Made by a program: the position numbers and the translations under genes. From contig DATFWL010000088.1 in NCBI GenBank assembly GCA_035259385.1, positions 1 through 64,000 on the forward strand: a DNA stretch of 64,000 nt. Direction: 5' to 3'. The notes under the pieces are model-generated. The model searched no databases. It was given only the letters and a program-made list of their open reading frames with translations, and had not been told where the DNA came from. Numbering within the stretch: position 1 is the stretch's first letter; every line of letters begins with the position of its first letter. This stretch comes from QHWK01 sp035259385. GTDB taxonomy: Bacteria > Acidobacteriota > Vicinamibacteria > Vicinamibacterales > CAVVIG01. Positions 24,604 to 33,549 of the stretch are shown here, piece by piece.

Positions 24604-27600
24604 ATGGCTGAATTCGTTCATCTCCACCTGCACACCGAGTTCTCGCTGCTCGACGGCGCGTGCCGGATCGACGAGCTGCTCGATCAGGCGGTGAAGCTCG
24701 AGATGCCGGCGATCGCGGTCACCGAGCACGGGAACATGTTCTCGTCGGTGATTTTTCACGACCACGCACGGAAGCGCGGGCTGAATCCGATTCTCGGGTG
24801 CGAGGTCTACGTCGCCCCGGGCAGCCGTCTCGACAGGAGCGGGAATCCGGGCGCGACGCAGAATCACCTCGTGCTCCTGGCGGAGAACGACGAGGGATAT
24901 CACAACCTGATCAAGCTCGTCTCCGCCGGCTACACGGAGGGGTTCTACTACAAGCCGCGCATCGACAAGGAGCTCCTCGCCCGCCACGCCAGAGGCCTGA
25001 TCGGGTTGAGCAGCTGTCTGAAAGGCGAGGTGGCGGAAGGACTCTCGCACGCGCAGGAGCGGAAGGCGCTCGAAGCGGCCGCCGCGTACCGCGACATTCT
25101 CGGGGCCGGCAACTTCTTCCTCGAGCTGCAGTGGCACGGCATCGAGGAGCAGCGGATCGTCAACGCCGGCATTCCGGCCATCGCCCGCGACCTCGGGCTC
25201 GATCTCGTCTGCACCAACGACGTGCATTACCTGCGCGAGTCGGATCACCATCCCCACGACGTCCTGCTGTGCATCGGCACCGGTAAGGGGTTCAACGATC
25301 CGAAGCGGCTTCGCTACGACGCCAGGCAGTTCTTCCTGAAAACGGCCGAGGAAATGGCCGAGGTCTTCAAGGACCATCCCGACGCGCTCGCCAACACGAT
25401 GCGCATCGCCGAGCGGTGCAACGTCACGCTCGCGGAAGGCGAGAACTACCTGCCGAACTTCGACGTTCCGCCGGACTTCACCGTCGACAGCTACTTCGAG
25501 CACGTTGCCCGCACGGGATTCAGCGAGCGGCTGCCGCGCCTCCGGCAGCTGCAGGCGGCCGGAGCGCTGCGCCATACCGTCGACGAATACGAGACGCGCC
25601 TCGCGTACGAGATCGAGATGATCGAGAAGATGAAGTACCCCGGGTACTTCCTGATCGTCTGGGATTTCATCCGCTACGCGCGTGAGCGCGGCATCCCGGT
25701 CGGCCCCGGCCGCGGGTCGGCGGCCGGCAGCCTCGTCGCCTACTGCATGCGGATCACCGACGTCGATCCCATCGACTTCGACCTCATCTTCGAGCGCTTC
25801 CTCAATCCCGAGCGCGTCTCGCTCCCCGACATCGACATCGACTTCTGCGAGCGGCGCCGCGGCGAAGTGATCGAGTATGTGACGCGCCGCTACGGACGCG
25901 AGAACGTCGCGCAGATCATCACCTTCGGCACCATGAAGGCGAAGGCGGTGGTGAAGGACGTCGGCCGTGCGCTCGAGATGCCGTTCGCCGACGTCGACAA
26001 GGTCGCGAAGCAGATTCCGGCGGCGCTCGACATGACGCTCGACAAGGCTCTCGAGCAGAGCGAACCGCTCCGCCAGATGGAGCAGAGCGACCCGAAGGTG
26101 AAGGAACTGCTCGCGATCGCGAAGCGGCTCGAGGGCATGACCAGGCACGCGTCGGTTCACGCCGCCGGCGTCGTCATCGCCCCGAAGGCGATTACCGATT
26201 ACGCGCCGCTCTACAAAGGGGCGCGCGACGAAATCGTCACACAGTGGTCGATGAAGGAGATCGAGCGCGTCGGCCTGCTGAAGATGGACTTCCTCGGCCT
26301 GAGCACGCTGACGCTGATCTTCGACTGCATCGAGGAGATCCGGCGCACCACCGGCGAGACGCTCGACATCGACACCGTGCCGCTCGACAATGCCAAGACC
26401 TATCAGATTTTTCAGGAGGGACAGACCTACGGGATCTTCCAGTTCGAGTCGAGCGGGATGCGCGACATCCTGCGCAAGGCCAAGCCGCAGCGGCTCGACG
26501 ATCTGATCGCGCTCAACGCGCTCTATCGGCCTGGTCCGTTACGCAGCGGGATGGTGGACGACTTCATCGCGCGCAAGCAGGGCAGGACCGAGGTGAAGTA
26601 CGAGCTGCCGCAGCTCGAGAGCGTGCTCTCCGACACCTACGGCGTGATCGCCTACCAGGAGCAGGTGATGCGCATCTCGAACGTCGTCGCCGGCTTCACG
26701 CTCGGCGAGGCGGATCTGCTGCGCAAGGCGATGGGCAAGAAGAACGCCGACGTGATGGCGAAGATGCGCGGCAAGTTCGTCGAGGGCGCGGTGAAGCTCG
26801 GGACGAACGAGAAGAAAGCCGTGCACCTGTTCGACCTGATGGAGCACTTCGCCGGCTACGGCTTCAACAAGTCGCACTCGACCGCGTATGCGTTCCTGGC
26901 CTATCAGACGGCGTATCTCAAGGCGAACTACCCCTGGCACTTCGCCGCCTCGCTGCTGACGATCGAGTCGCAGAACACCGAGAAGCTGGCGCTGTACCTC
27001 GGCGAGTGCCGCGACCGCGAGATTCCGGTGCTCCCGCCCGACATCAACGAGAGCGAGCTGCGGTTCACGGTCGAGCCGAACCACGGCGTTCGCTTCGGGC
27101 TGACGGCGATCAAGAACGTCGGCGACGGCGCGATCGAGTCGCTCCTGGGCGTCCGCGCGAGACAAGGGCGCATCCGGTCGCTCCCGGCGCTCTGTGAAGA
27201 GATCGACCTCCGGCTCGTCAACAAGCGTGTGTTCGAGAGCCTGACCAAGGCCGGCGCGTTCGACTCACTCGCCAAGGGTACCCAGTACGAAGCGCTGCCG
27301 TCGCTGGCGCTCCGCCCCCGCCTGATGGCGGCTGTCGATGCGGCCTGCGAGTACGGCGCCAGGGCGCAGCGCGATCGCGAGCAGGGGCAGGGTGGCCTGT
27401 TCGGCGAAGTCGACCGCGTGGACGCCCTCCCGGACACCGCCGGCGGGGTCGCGCTGCCCGACGCGAAGCCGTGGACTGAAGCCGAGCAGCTCTCGTTCGA
27501 GAAGGAAACGCTCGGTCTGTACTGGAGCGGCCATCCGGTCGATCGCTACGCCGCGCCGCTGAAAGAGTTCGGGGCCAAGACGGTCGGCGACCTCGCCGAT

Positions 27601-28161
27601 CTCCAGCCGATGGCCGAGGCGGACGCCTGGGGCCCGGGTGGACGCAAGCCAATCGAGGCCGACACGGCCATCGGCGGCATTGTGGCCACCTGCCGCCAGC
27701 TGAAGACGCGCAAAGGCGATCGGATGGCGGTGTTCACGCTCGAAGATCACGTCGGCGGCGTCGAGATCGTCGTGTTCCCGGAGGCGTATCAGCGGGCGGC
27801 GAGCCTGATCGAGACCGGGACGCTCGTGCTCGTCCGCGGCAAGCTCGAGAAGGACGATGAGACGGTGCGGATTCTCGCGTCGGAGATCGCGCCGCTCGAC
27901 AGCGTCCGCGAACGGGTCGCGCGCGAAGTCGCGATCCACCTCAGAAAGCCGGCGGACCGCGGCACGCTCGAGACCCTCGGGGAGATCTTCTCGCGCCACC
28001 GCGGCGATCGAAAGATCTCGTTCGAAGTCGAGACCGGCGAGGCGCCGAACCGGCTTCGCGTGAAAGTCGACGTCAGCTCGCAGATCAGGGTCCGACCCTC
28101 GCCGGCGCTGATCAGCGACATCGAACAAGTGGTCGGCGCCGGAGCCGTGGAGTTGCGGTAG
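24604..28161 (+). CDS. dnaE: DNA polymerase III subunit alpha
   Basis: The replicative polymerase catalytic subunit, 1185 residues. It has the N-terminal PHP domain ('FVHLHLHTEFSLLDGACRI', 'AVTEHGNMF'), the palm active site with 'GRGSAAGSLVAYCM' and the aspartates of 'PDIDIDFCERRR' (about residue 408), a third acidic block, fingers ('GTMKAKAVVKDVGR') and 'YQEQVMRISNVVAGF'. A helix-hairpin-helix region and a C-terminal OB fold ('GGIVATCRQLKTRKGDRMAVFTLED', from ~1019) follow. The PHP histidines look intact, so proofreading-type activity is possible. dnaE-accA order is common in bacteria. Confidence 0.97.
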   Translation: MAEFVHLHLHTEFSLLDGACRIDELLDQAVKLEMPAIAVTEHGNMFSSVIFHDHARKRGLNPILGCEVYVAPGSRLDRSGNPGATQNHLVLLAENDEGYHNLIKLVSAGYTEGFYYKPRIDKELLARHARGLIGLSSCLKGEVAEGLSHAQERKALEAAAAYRDILGAGNFFLELQWHGIEEQRIVNAGIPAIARDLGLDLVCTNDVHYLRESDHHPHDVLLCIGTGKGFNDPKRLRYDARQFFLKTAEEMAEVFKDHPDALANTMRIAERCNVTLAEGENYLPNFDVPPDFTVDSYFEHVARTGFSERLPRLRQLQAAGALRHTVDEYETRLAYEIEMIEKMKYPGYFLIVWDFIRYARERGIPVGPGRGSAAGSLVAYCMRITDVDPIDFDLIFERFLNPERVSLPDIDIDFCERRRGEVIEYVTRRYGRENVAQIITFGTMKAKAVVKDVGRALEMPFADVDKVAKQIPAALDMTLDKALEQSEPLRQMEQSDPKVKELLAIAKRLEGMTRHASVHAAGVVIAPKAITDYAPLYKGARDEIVTQWSMKEIERVGLLKMDFLGLSTLTLIFDCIEEIRRTTGETLDIDTVPLDNAKTYQIFQEGQTYGIFQFESSGMRDILRKAKPQRLDDLIALNALYRPGPLRSGMVDDFIARKQGRTEVKYELPQLESVLSDTYGVIAYQEQVMRISNVVAGFTLGEADLLRKAMGKKNADVMAKMRGKFVEGAVKLGTNEKKAVHLFDLMEHFAGYGFNKSHSTAYAFLAYQTAYLKANYPWHFAASLLTIESQNTEKLALYLGECRDREIPVLPPDINESELRFTVEPNHGVRFGLTAIKNVGDGAIESLLGVRARQGRIRSLPALCEEIDLRLVNKRVFESLTKAGAFDSLAKGTQYEALPSLALRPRLMAAVDAACEYGARAQRDREQGQGGLFGEVDRVDALPDTAGGVALPDAKPWTEAEQLSFEKETLGLYWSGHPVDRYAAPLKEFGAKTVGDLADLQPMAEADAWGPGGRKPIEADTAIGGIVATCRQLKTRKGDRMAVFTLEDHVGGVEIVVFPEAYQRAASLIETGTLVLVRGKLEKDDETVRILASEIAPLDSVRERVAREVAIHLRKPADRGTLETLGEIFSRHRGDRKISFEVETGEAPNRLRVKVDVSSQIRVRPSPALISDIEQVVGAGAVELR

Positions 28162-28206
28162 ATGGACCGCGACGAAGTCGCGCCAACAGGAAGAGAAATA
28201 TCGTTG

Positions 28207-28230
28207 CCTTCGTGTCTTCGTGCCTTCGTG
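28207..28230. repeat. Three tandem copies of an 8-mer (YCTTCGTG)
   Basis: CCTTCGTG, TCTTCGTG and CCTTCGTG follow one another without a gap in the short spacer between dnaE and accA. The complement reads CACGAAGGCACGAAGACACG, a short phrase of the same style as the other intergenic repeats here. Confidence 0.6.
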
Positions 28231-28251
28231 GCAGCGCCACACGTTGCATAG

Positions 28252-29283
28252 ATGCCGGACACCCTCGACTTCGAAGAGCCGATCGCCGCGCTGCACCGGG
28301 AGATCGAGACGCTGAACGCGCAGCCGGCGACCGACGCCCGCGATCGGGCGATCGAGGCGCTGCACCGCCGCATCCAGTCGGTGCGCGCCGAGCTGTACCG
28401 ATCGCTCACGCCCTGGCAGCGCGTACAGGTGGCGCGGCATCCGAACCGTCCCGGTCTCGAGTTCTTCACTCAGCAGCTCTTCACCGGCTTCACCGAGATC
28501 CACGGCGACCGCCGTTTCGCCGACGACCACGCGATCATGACCGGCTTCGCTGACTACAAGGGTCAGCCGGTGCTGATCGTCGGCCACGTGAAAGGGGCCG
28601 GCGGCGACACGAAGGAGAAGATCTTCCGCAACTTCGGCTACGCGCGTCCTGAAGGCTATCGGAAGGCGCTCCGGGCGATGCGCCTTGCCGAGAAGTTCTC
28701 GCGGCCGATTCTCGTGTTCGTCGATACGCCGGCGGCATACCCGGGGATCGAGTCGGAGGAGCGCGGCGTCGCGGAAGCGATCGCCGTCAACCTGCGCGAG
28801 ATGATGCTGCTCGACACGCCGATTGTCGTCATCGTCAGCGGCGAAGGCGGCAGCGGCGGCGCGCTCGGCATCGCGGTCGGCGATCGCGTGCTGATGCAGG
28901 AGTTCGCGATCTACAGCGTGATTCCGCCCGAGGGATGCGCGGCCATCCTGTGGCGCGACGCCTCGAAGAAAGTGGAAGCGGCCGAGGCGCTGAAGATCAC
29001 GGCGCCCGATCTGCTGAAGGCCGGGATCATCGACGCGATCGTCCCGGAGCCTGTCGGCGGGGCGCACGCGCTGCCAGAGGAGGCAGCGCGACTCGTCGAC
29101 GTCGCGCTGACGCAGACGCTTGCAGACGTCAGCGCCATGAGCTCGCGGGCGCGCCTCGATGGCCGCTACGACAAGTTCCGGCAGATGGGACGCCTGGGTG
29201 TCGACTTCGTGGACGCTTCGCCGACAAGGGCACAAAGGGCAACAGAGGAAAGAAAGGAGGGTCGCCCGGACACCGCCGGGTAG
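28252..29283 (+). CDS. accA: Acetyl-CoA carboxylase carboxyltransferase subunit alpha
   Basis: Transfers carboxyl from carboxybiotin to acetyl-CoA with AccD. The 343-residue protein has the N-terminal helical region ('ALHREIETLNAQPATDARDRA') and the crotonase-type core: 'LEFFTQQLFTGFTEIHGDRRF', 'GHVKGAGGDTKEKIFRNFG', 'VDTPAAYPGIESEERG', 'GEGGSGGALGIAVGD' and 'SVIPPEGCAAILW'. The family sequence ends around 'GRYDKFRQMGRLG'. The last ~20 residues (TRAQRATEERKEGRPDTAG) are encoded by a dispersed purine-rich repeat, so the native C-terminus has been extended. accD is not in the window. Confidence 0.95.
   Translation: MPDTLDFEEPIAALHREIETLNAQPATDARDRAIEALHRRIQSVRAELYRSLTPWQRVQVARHPNRPGLEFFTQQLFTGFTEIHGDRRFADDHAIMTGFADYKGQPVLIVGHVKGAGGDTKEKIFRNFGYARPEGYRKALRAMRLAEKFSRPILVFVDTPAAYPGIESEERGVAEAIAVNLREMMLLDTPIVVIVSGEGGSGGALGIAVGDRVLMQEFAIYSVIPPEGCAAILWRDASKKVEAAEALKITAPDLLKAGIIDAIVPEPVGGAHALPEEAARLVDVALTQTLADVSAMSSRARLDGRYDKFRQMGRLGVDFVDASPTRAQRATEERKEGRPDTAG
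29222..29262 (+). repeat. Purine-rich dispersed repeat, copy 2
   Basis: Contains GACAAGGGCACAAAGGGCAA followed by CAGAGGAAAGAAAGGAGGG, overlapping the 3' end of accA. It matches copy 1 (9204-9252) and, in inverted orientation, copy 3 (29492-29545). Copies 2 and 3 flank the GxxExxY remnant. Confidence 0.65.
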
Positions 29284-29313
29284 CTGTGACCGCGCGTCGG
29301 GCCAAACGAAACA

Positions 29314-29484
29314 TTAGAGTTCGCTGTCGGGGGCGTTGGCGATGCGGGTGATGCCGTGGCGCATGTGAGCAACTCCGAAGTTCAGGATCAGTCCACGTGG
29401 CAGTTTCGTCAGTTTGAGAACGCAGCGACGATGAGCAACCACCGCCGCGCCGATCGCCTTGTAGCTGGCTTCGTTTGGACGCAT
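29314..29484 (-). pseudogene. Internally deleted GxxExxY-family remnant
   Basis: The 56-residue minus-strand frame joins two pieces that look like the two ends of a GxxExxY protein (PDDEXK-like family, normally about 120-130 residues). 'NEASYKAIGAAVVAHR' resembles the N-terminal 'YKVIGAAIEVHR' segment. 'LKLTKLPRGLILNFGVAHMRHGITRIAN' resembles the C-terminal 'YLKLTGLxxGLLINFNVxxLKxGIKRV' segment. The ~70-residue middle, including the acidic catalytic region, is missing in frame. It is therefore read as a decayed gene. Inverted copies of a purine-rich repeat lie on both sides. Family assignment is from memory of the consensus, not from a search. Confidence 0.6.
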
Positions 29485-29491
29485 CCGCTCC

Positions 29492-29545
29492 CCTCGTGCC
29501 TCCGTTCCCTCTTGGTCCTTTGTTGCCCGTTGCGCCCTCGTCAGG
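29492..29545 (-). repeat. Purine-rich dispersed repeat, copy 3
   Basis: Read on the minus strand: GACGAGGGCGCAACGGGCAA, then CAAAGGACCAAGAGGGAACGG. This is the same phrase as copies 1 and 2. It lies just upstream of the GxxExxY remnant and inside the open frame preceding recJ. Confidence 0.65.
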
Positions 29546-29573
29546 CGGCGCAGAAGCAAGCGGAGCGCCGCCA

Positions 29574-31298
29574 GTGCCGGTAGGGCCGCGGTGGGATGCC
29601 TTGCCGTCCGACGCTGCCGCCGCCGGGCGCCTCGCGGCCGCGCTCGACATCCCGCCGATCGTCGCCACGCTGCTCTGCCAGCGCGGGTTCTCCGACCCCG
29701 AGCTCGCCTCGCGATTCCTCCATCCCTGTCTGGAACATCTGCACGATCCGATGGCGCTGGCGGGCATGGGGGCGGCCGTCGATCGGATTCTCACTGCCGT
29801 CGCCAACCGCGAACGCATTGCGATCCACGGCGACTACGACGTCGACGGGGTCACGTCCACGGTGATCCTCCGTCGCGCGCTCGAGTTGCTCGGAGCGGAC
29901 GTCGTTCACTTCATCCCGGAGCGGTTGAAGGACGGTTACGGGCTGCAGCCGGTCGCGATCGAACGGCTCCACGCCGACGGTGTCGCGCTGGTGATCTCGG
30001 TCGACTGCGGCATTCGCGGCGCCGATGCCGGCCGCCGCGCCCGTGAGCTCGGCGTCGATCTGATCATCACCGATCACCACGAGCCCGATACCGAGCTGCC
30101 GCCGGCGCTGGCGGTGATCAATCCGAAGCGGACCGATTGCAGCTATCCCGACAAGTACCTCGCCGGCGTCGGCGTCGCGCTGAAACTGGTCCAGGCGCTC
30201 TGCCGGCGCGCGGATCGCGAGGCGTGGCTGCCTGGATTCATCAAGGTCGCAGCGATTGGCACGCTGGCCGACGTCGTGCCGCTGGTCGGCGAGAATCGCG
30301 TGATCGCGAAGCTCGGGCTCGATCTGCTCTCGAAGGGACCGCACAAGGTGGGCCTGCGCGCGCTCCTCGATGTCTCGGGTCTCAGCGGCAAGACGATCGA
30401 CAGCTACCACATCGGGTTCATGGTCGCACCACGCGTGAACGCCGCCGGCCGCATGAGCACGCCCGACATCGCGGCGCGCCTGCTGCTTGCGGCTGACGAA
30501 GCGATGGCAGACGAGGTTCGCGAGCTCGCGCAGCAGCTCGATGGCGAGAACGTGCGGCGGCAGGAAGAGGAAGCCGACATTCTTGCTGCCGCGAAGAAGG
30601 TCGTGACGACCGATCCGGAAATCGGCGCGCGGTCGGTCCTGGTCGTCGCCGGCGACGGCTGGCATCGCGGCGTCATCGGCATCGTCGCGTCGAAGCTGGT
30701 CGATGCGTTCCATCGGCCGGCGATCGTCCTTTCAGTCGAGGACGGGATCGCCCACGGATCGTGCCGAAGCATCCCGCAGTTCGACATGCTCGGCGCGCTC
30801 GAGCGCTGCGCCCACCTGCTGACGCGGTTCGGCGGGCATCGGCAGGCGGCCGGGCTCACGCTCGACGCGGGACGGCTCAAAGACCTGCGCACGGCAGTGA
30901 ACCAGGTCGCGGACGAGACGCTCGGCCCCGACGACCTGATGCCGCGGCTGCGCATCGACGGCGACCTCACGTTCCGGGGCATTACCGGCAGCGTGGCCGC
31001 AGGGGTTGCGTCGCTGGCGCCATTTGGCGCCGGCAACCCGCGTCCGGTCTTCGCGGCGCGCGGCGTCGAGATCATCGACGGCCCGCGCAAGCTGAAAGAG
31101 CGCCACCTGAAGATGGCGCTGCGGCAGGAAGGCCGCATCTTCCGCGCCATCGCATGGCGCGCCGCCGAGCGCCACGACTACCTCGCCGAGCACCGGACCG
31201 CCCTCGACGTCGCCTTCTCCCTCGACCAGAATCAGTACAATGGTGAGACGTTCGTGGAGCTCAGCATTGCTGATGTCAGGTTGATGGCGGCTGATTGA
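29574..31298 (+). CDS. recJ: Single-stranded-DNA-specific exonuclease RecJ
   Basis: A 5'-3' ssDNA exonuclease used in recombination and mismatch repair. It carries the DHH-family motifs 'IHGDYDVDGVTST', 'SVDCGIRGADA' and 'IITDHHEPD', then the DHHA1 region with 'GFMVAPRVNAAGRM', 'VVAGDGWHRGVIGIVASKLV' and 'RFGGHRQAAGLTL'. GTG 29574 gives 574 residues, the family size, with GGAG 8 bp upstream. The frame stays open to TTG 29475, but that part is repeat-derived and lacks a binding site. The stop codon lies in a GGCTGAT-type repeat. Confidence 0.94.
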   Translation: MPVGPRWDALPSDAAAAGRLAAALDIPPIVATLLCQRGFSDPELASRFLHPCLEHLHDPMALAGMGAAVDRILTAVANRERIAIHGDYDVDGVTSTVILRRALELLGADVVHFIPERLKDGYGLQPVAIERLHADGVALVISVDCGIRGADAGRRARELGVDLIITDHHEPDTELPPALAVINPKRTDCSYPDKYLAGVGVALKLVQALCRRADREAWLPGFIKVAAIGTLADVVPLVGENRVIAKLGLDLLSKGPHKVGLRALLDVSGLSGKTIDSYHIGFMVAPRVNAAGRMSTPDIAARLLLAADEAMADEVRELAQQLDGENVRRQEEEADILAAAKKVVTTDPEIGARSVLVVAGDGWHRGVIGIVASKLVDAFHRPAIVLSVEDGIAHGSCRSIPQFDMLGALERCAHLLTRFGGHRQAAGLTLDAGRLKDLRTAVNQVADETLGPDDLMPRLRIDGDLTFRGITGSVAAGVASLAPFGAGNPRPVFAARGVEIIDGPRKLKERHLKMALRQEGRIFRAIAWRAAERHDYLAEHRTALDVAFSLDQNQYNGETFVELSIADVRLMAAD

Positions 31299-31353
31299 TC
31301 ATCGCCATTCCGTCGGCCATCGCCATCAGCCGTTAGCCCTTGGCCATTCCGTC
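31281..31353. repeat. GGCTGAT/ATCAGCC-type inverted repeat after recJ
   Basis: CGGCTGAT (31288-31295) and ATCAGCCG (31325-31332) are perfect inverted copies around CATCGCCATTCCG-type phrases that are themselves repeated (GCCATTCCGTC occurs twice). It supplies the recJ stop codon and ends at the start of the lptC/lptA gene. The spacer between rapZ and the EIIA gene has a related element. Confidence 0.55.
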
Positions 31354-31356
31354 CGT

Positions 31357-33549
31357 ATGACCCGCTGGCAACGTCGCGCCCGGCTGATCGTCGCCGTTTT
31401 CGGCGTCCTGTTTGCGGCGTTCGTCGCGCGGCAATTGAGGCCGCGTGATCCGCCGCCAGGGCAGAGTCCCGTCCACAAGACGGACCCGGCAGCGATCATC
31501 GAGACCACCAACGGCGTTCTGCAGTCGTTCACGCAATCGCGGGAAGGCGTTCACGTCACGTTTCAGAAGCAGTCGGTCTACAACGACGGCACCAGCAGGC
31601 TGCAGGGTGTCGCGATCGTCACCACCGAGCGCAATGGCAGCCGCACCTTCACGATCACCGGGAAGGAAGGACAGATCGGGGCGAATCAGTCGTCGCTGGT
31701 GCTGGACGGTGACGTGCGGCTGGCCGGCTCTGACGGGATGACGGCCGCGACCGAGCACGCGACGTACTCGGACGCGGAGGCGGTGGTCCGTGCGCCCGGA
31801 CCGGTCGATTTCGGGCGCAACCGCATGAACGGCACCGGCGTCGGCATGACCTGGGACAAGAATTCCGACGTCTTGACGATTCTCGATCAGGCGATCGTCC
31901 ACGTCGCGCCTGACGAGCATGGTGCCGGCGCCGCCGAGATCACGGCGGGAACCGTGGCGTTCGCGCGGCGCGACCGGTTCATGCGCTTCGAGCGCAACGT
32001 GCGGATCCAGCGCAGCGGACAGGTCATCGAGGCGGTGTCCGCCGTTGCCTACCTGAGCGAGGACGAGAAACGGATCGAGACCATCGATCTGCACGATCAA
32101 ACGCGGATCACTGTCTCGAATGCCGCCGCCGGCGCGGTGCAGGCGCTCACCGGCCAGCAGATGAACCTGAAGTACGGCGATGACGGCGAGACGCTGCAGC
32201 ACGCGCTCATCGCCGGCGATGCCGTGATTCAAGTGGCCGGCGATCCAGGCCAGCAGGGCCGCCAGATCACCGCCAACACCCTCGATGTCGCGCTGGCTGG
32301 CGACGGCGTGACGCCGACGGCGCTGGTCGGTCGCCAGAACGTGCTGCTGACGCTCCCGCCCGAGGACGATCTCCCGACGCGAACGGTTCGTGCGGTTTCG
32401 CTCGACGCGACAGGGGAAGCGGGGAAGGGACTGACGCGTGCGCAGTTCTCAGGCGGGGTCCAGTATCGTGAGCGTTCGTCGACGGTCGGACGTGGCGCCA
32501 ACTCGAACGATCTCGACATGGCTCTCGAAGGCGGGATGGGCGCGATCAGGGAAGCGCGGTTCCTGCACGCGGTCCGCTTCGTTGACGGATCGCTGACGGC
32601 GCTGGCTGCAGATGCGACCTACAACGTTCAGAACGGCACCGTCGCCCTGCGCGGCGCGGAGCCCGACCGGGCGAACCCGCACGTCGAGAACGAGAAGATC
32701 GTCGTGGACGCGACAACGGTCGACATGACGCTCGAGGGGCCCAAGATGAAGGCCTCGGGGAACGTGCGGAGCACGCTGCAGCCGCCACCGCCGCCTAAAC
32801 CAGGTGAGGCGCCGGACGTGAAGATGCCGGCGATGTTGAAACAGGACCAGCCCGTGCAAGTCCTGGCGGCGTCGATGGACTACGACGGCGCCATCTCCAA
32901 AGTTTCCTACACGGGCGCGGCGCGTCTCTTCCAGAGCGACACGTCCATCAAGGGCGAAGCGATTACGCTGGACAACAAGCTGGGGAACATGACGGCGTCA
33001 GGCAACGTCACGACCACCACCGTTCTGGAAACGACCACGTCGGCCAAGGACACGAAGGGCGGCGACGCCGGGGCGAAGGGTGGCGACGCCAGTGCGAGGG
33101 GCGGTGAGGCGGGCAAGGACAAAGACACGACGGTGACGAAGGATCGGTCTCCGTCGATCGCGACGGCGAAGGATCTCAAGTACGAGGACGCGACGCGTCA
33201 CCTCATCTACACCGGCAACGCGCACATGTCGGGGCCCGAAGGCGACATGACCGCCGCGCGGATCGAGTTGTACCTGAAGCCGTCGGGCGACGAACTCGAG
33301 CGCGCCGAAGCGTACGAGAACATGACCCTGCGCGAGCAGAACCGCGAGACGAAGGGCTCGAAGTTGATCTACACGCCCGACAACGAAACCTACGTGATCA
33401 CCGGCGCGCCGGTGAAAATCGTCGACCAGTGCCAGCGCGAGACGGTCGGCCGGACGCTCACCTTCAACAAGGGCACCGACTCCGTCGTCGTCGACGGCAA
33501 CTCGCAGATCCGCACACAAACCAAGGGCGGCAACGGGAAGTGCTCCTGA
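31357..33549 (+). CDS. LptC-LptA/OstA-like LPS transport protein (fusion)
   Basis: A 730-residue membrane-anchored periplasmic protein. After a short cytoplasmic head it has one helix ('RLIVAVFGVLFAAFVARQL') as in LptC. Repeated beta-jellyroll (OstA/LptA-type) segments follow: 'SRLQGVAIVTTERNGSRTFTITGKEGQIG', 'LVLDGDVRLAGSDGMTAATEHATYSDAE', 'AARLFQSDTSIKGEAITLDNKLGNMTASGNVTT' and 'HLIYTGNAHMSGPEGDMTAARIELYL'. A Lys/Gly/Asp-rich linker (~563-590) precedes the last module. It is adjacent to lptB with no gap, so it probably bridges LPS from the inner-membrane transporter to the outer membrane. Separate lptC and lptA genes are not seen. Confidence 0.85.
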   Translation: MTRWQRRARLIVAVFGVLFAAFVARQLRPRDPPPGQSPVHKTDPAAIIETTNGVLQSFTQSREGVHVTFQKQSVYNDGTSRLQGVAIVTTERNGSRTFTITGKEGQIGANQSSLVLDGDVRLAGSDGMTAATEHATYSDAEAVVRAPGPVDFGRNRMNGTGVGMTWDKNSDVLTILDQAIVHVAPDEHGAGAAEITAGTVAFARRDRFMRFERNVRIQRSGQVIEAVSAVAYLSEDEKRIETIDLHDQTRITVSNAAAGAVQALTGQQMNLKYGDDGETLQHALIAGDAVIQVAGDPGQQGRQITANTLDVALAGDGVTPTALVGRQNVLLTLPPEDDLPTRTVRAVSLDATGEAGKGLTRAQFSGGVQYRERSSTVGRGANSNDLDMALEGGMGAIREARFLHAVRFVDGSLTALAADATYNVQNGTVALRGAEPDRANPHVENEKIVVDATTVDMTLEGPKMKASGNVRSTLQPPPPPKPGEAPDVKMPAMLKQDQPVQVLAASMDYDGAISKVSYTGAARLFQSDTSIKGEAITLDNKLGNMTASGNVTTTTVLETTTSAKDTKGGDAGAKGGDASARGGEAGKDKDTTVTKDRSPSIATAKDLKYEDATRHLIYTGNAHMSGPEGDMTAARIELYLKPSGDELERAEAYENMTLREQNRETKGSKLIYTPDNETYVITGAPVKIVDQCQRETVGRTLTFNKGTDSVVVDGNSQIRTQTKGGNGKCS

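Noticed and set aside
28207..28230. Tandem 8-mers as a CRISPR-like array
   Set aside because: Only three contiguous 8 bp units with no spacers; no cas genes in the window.
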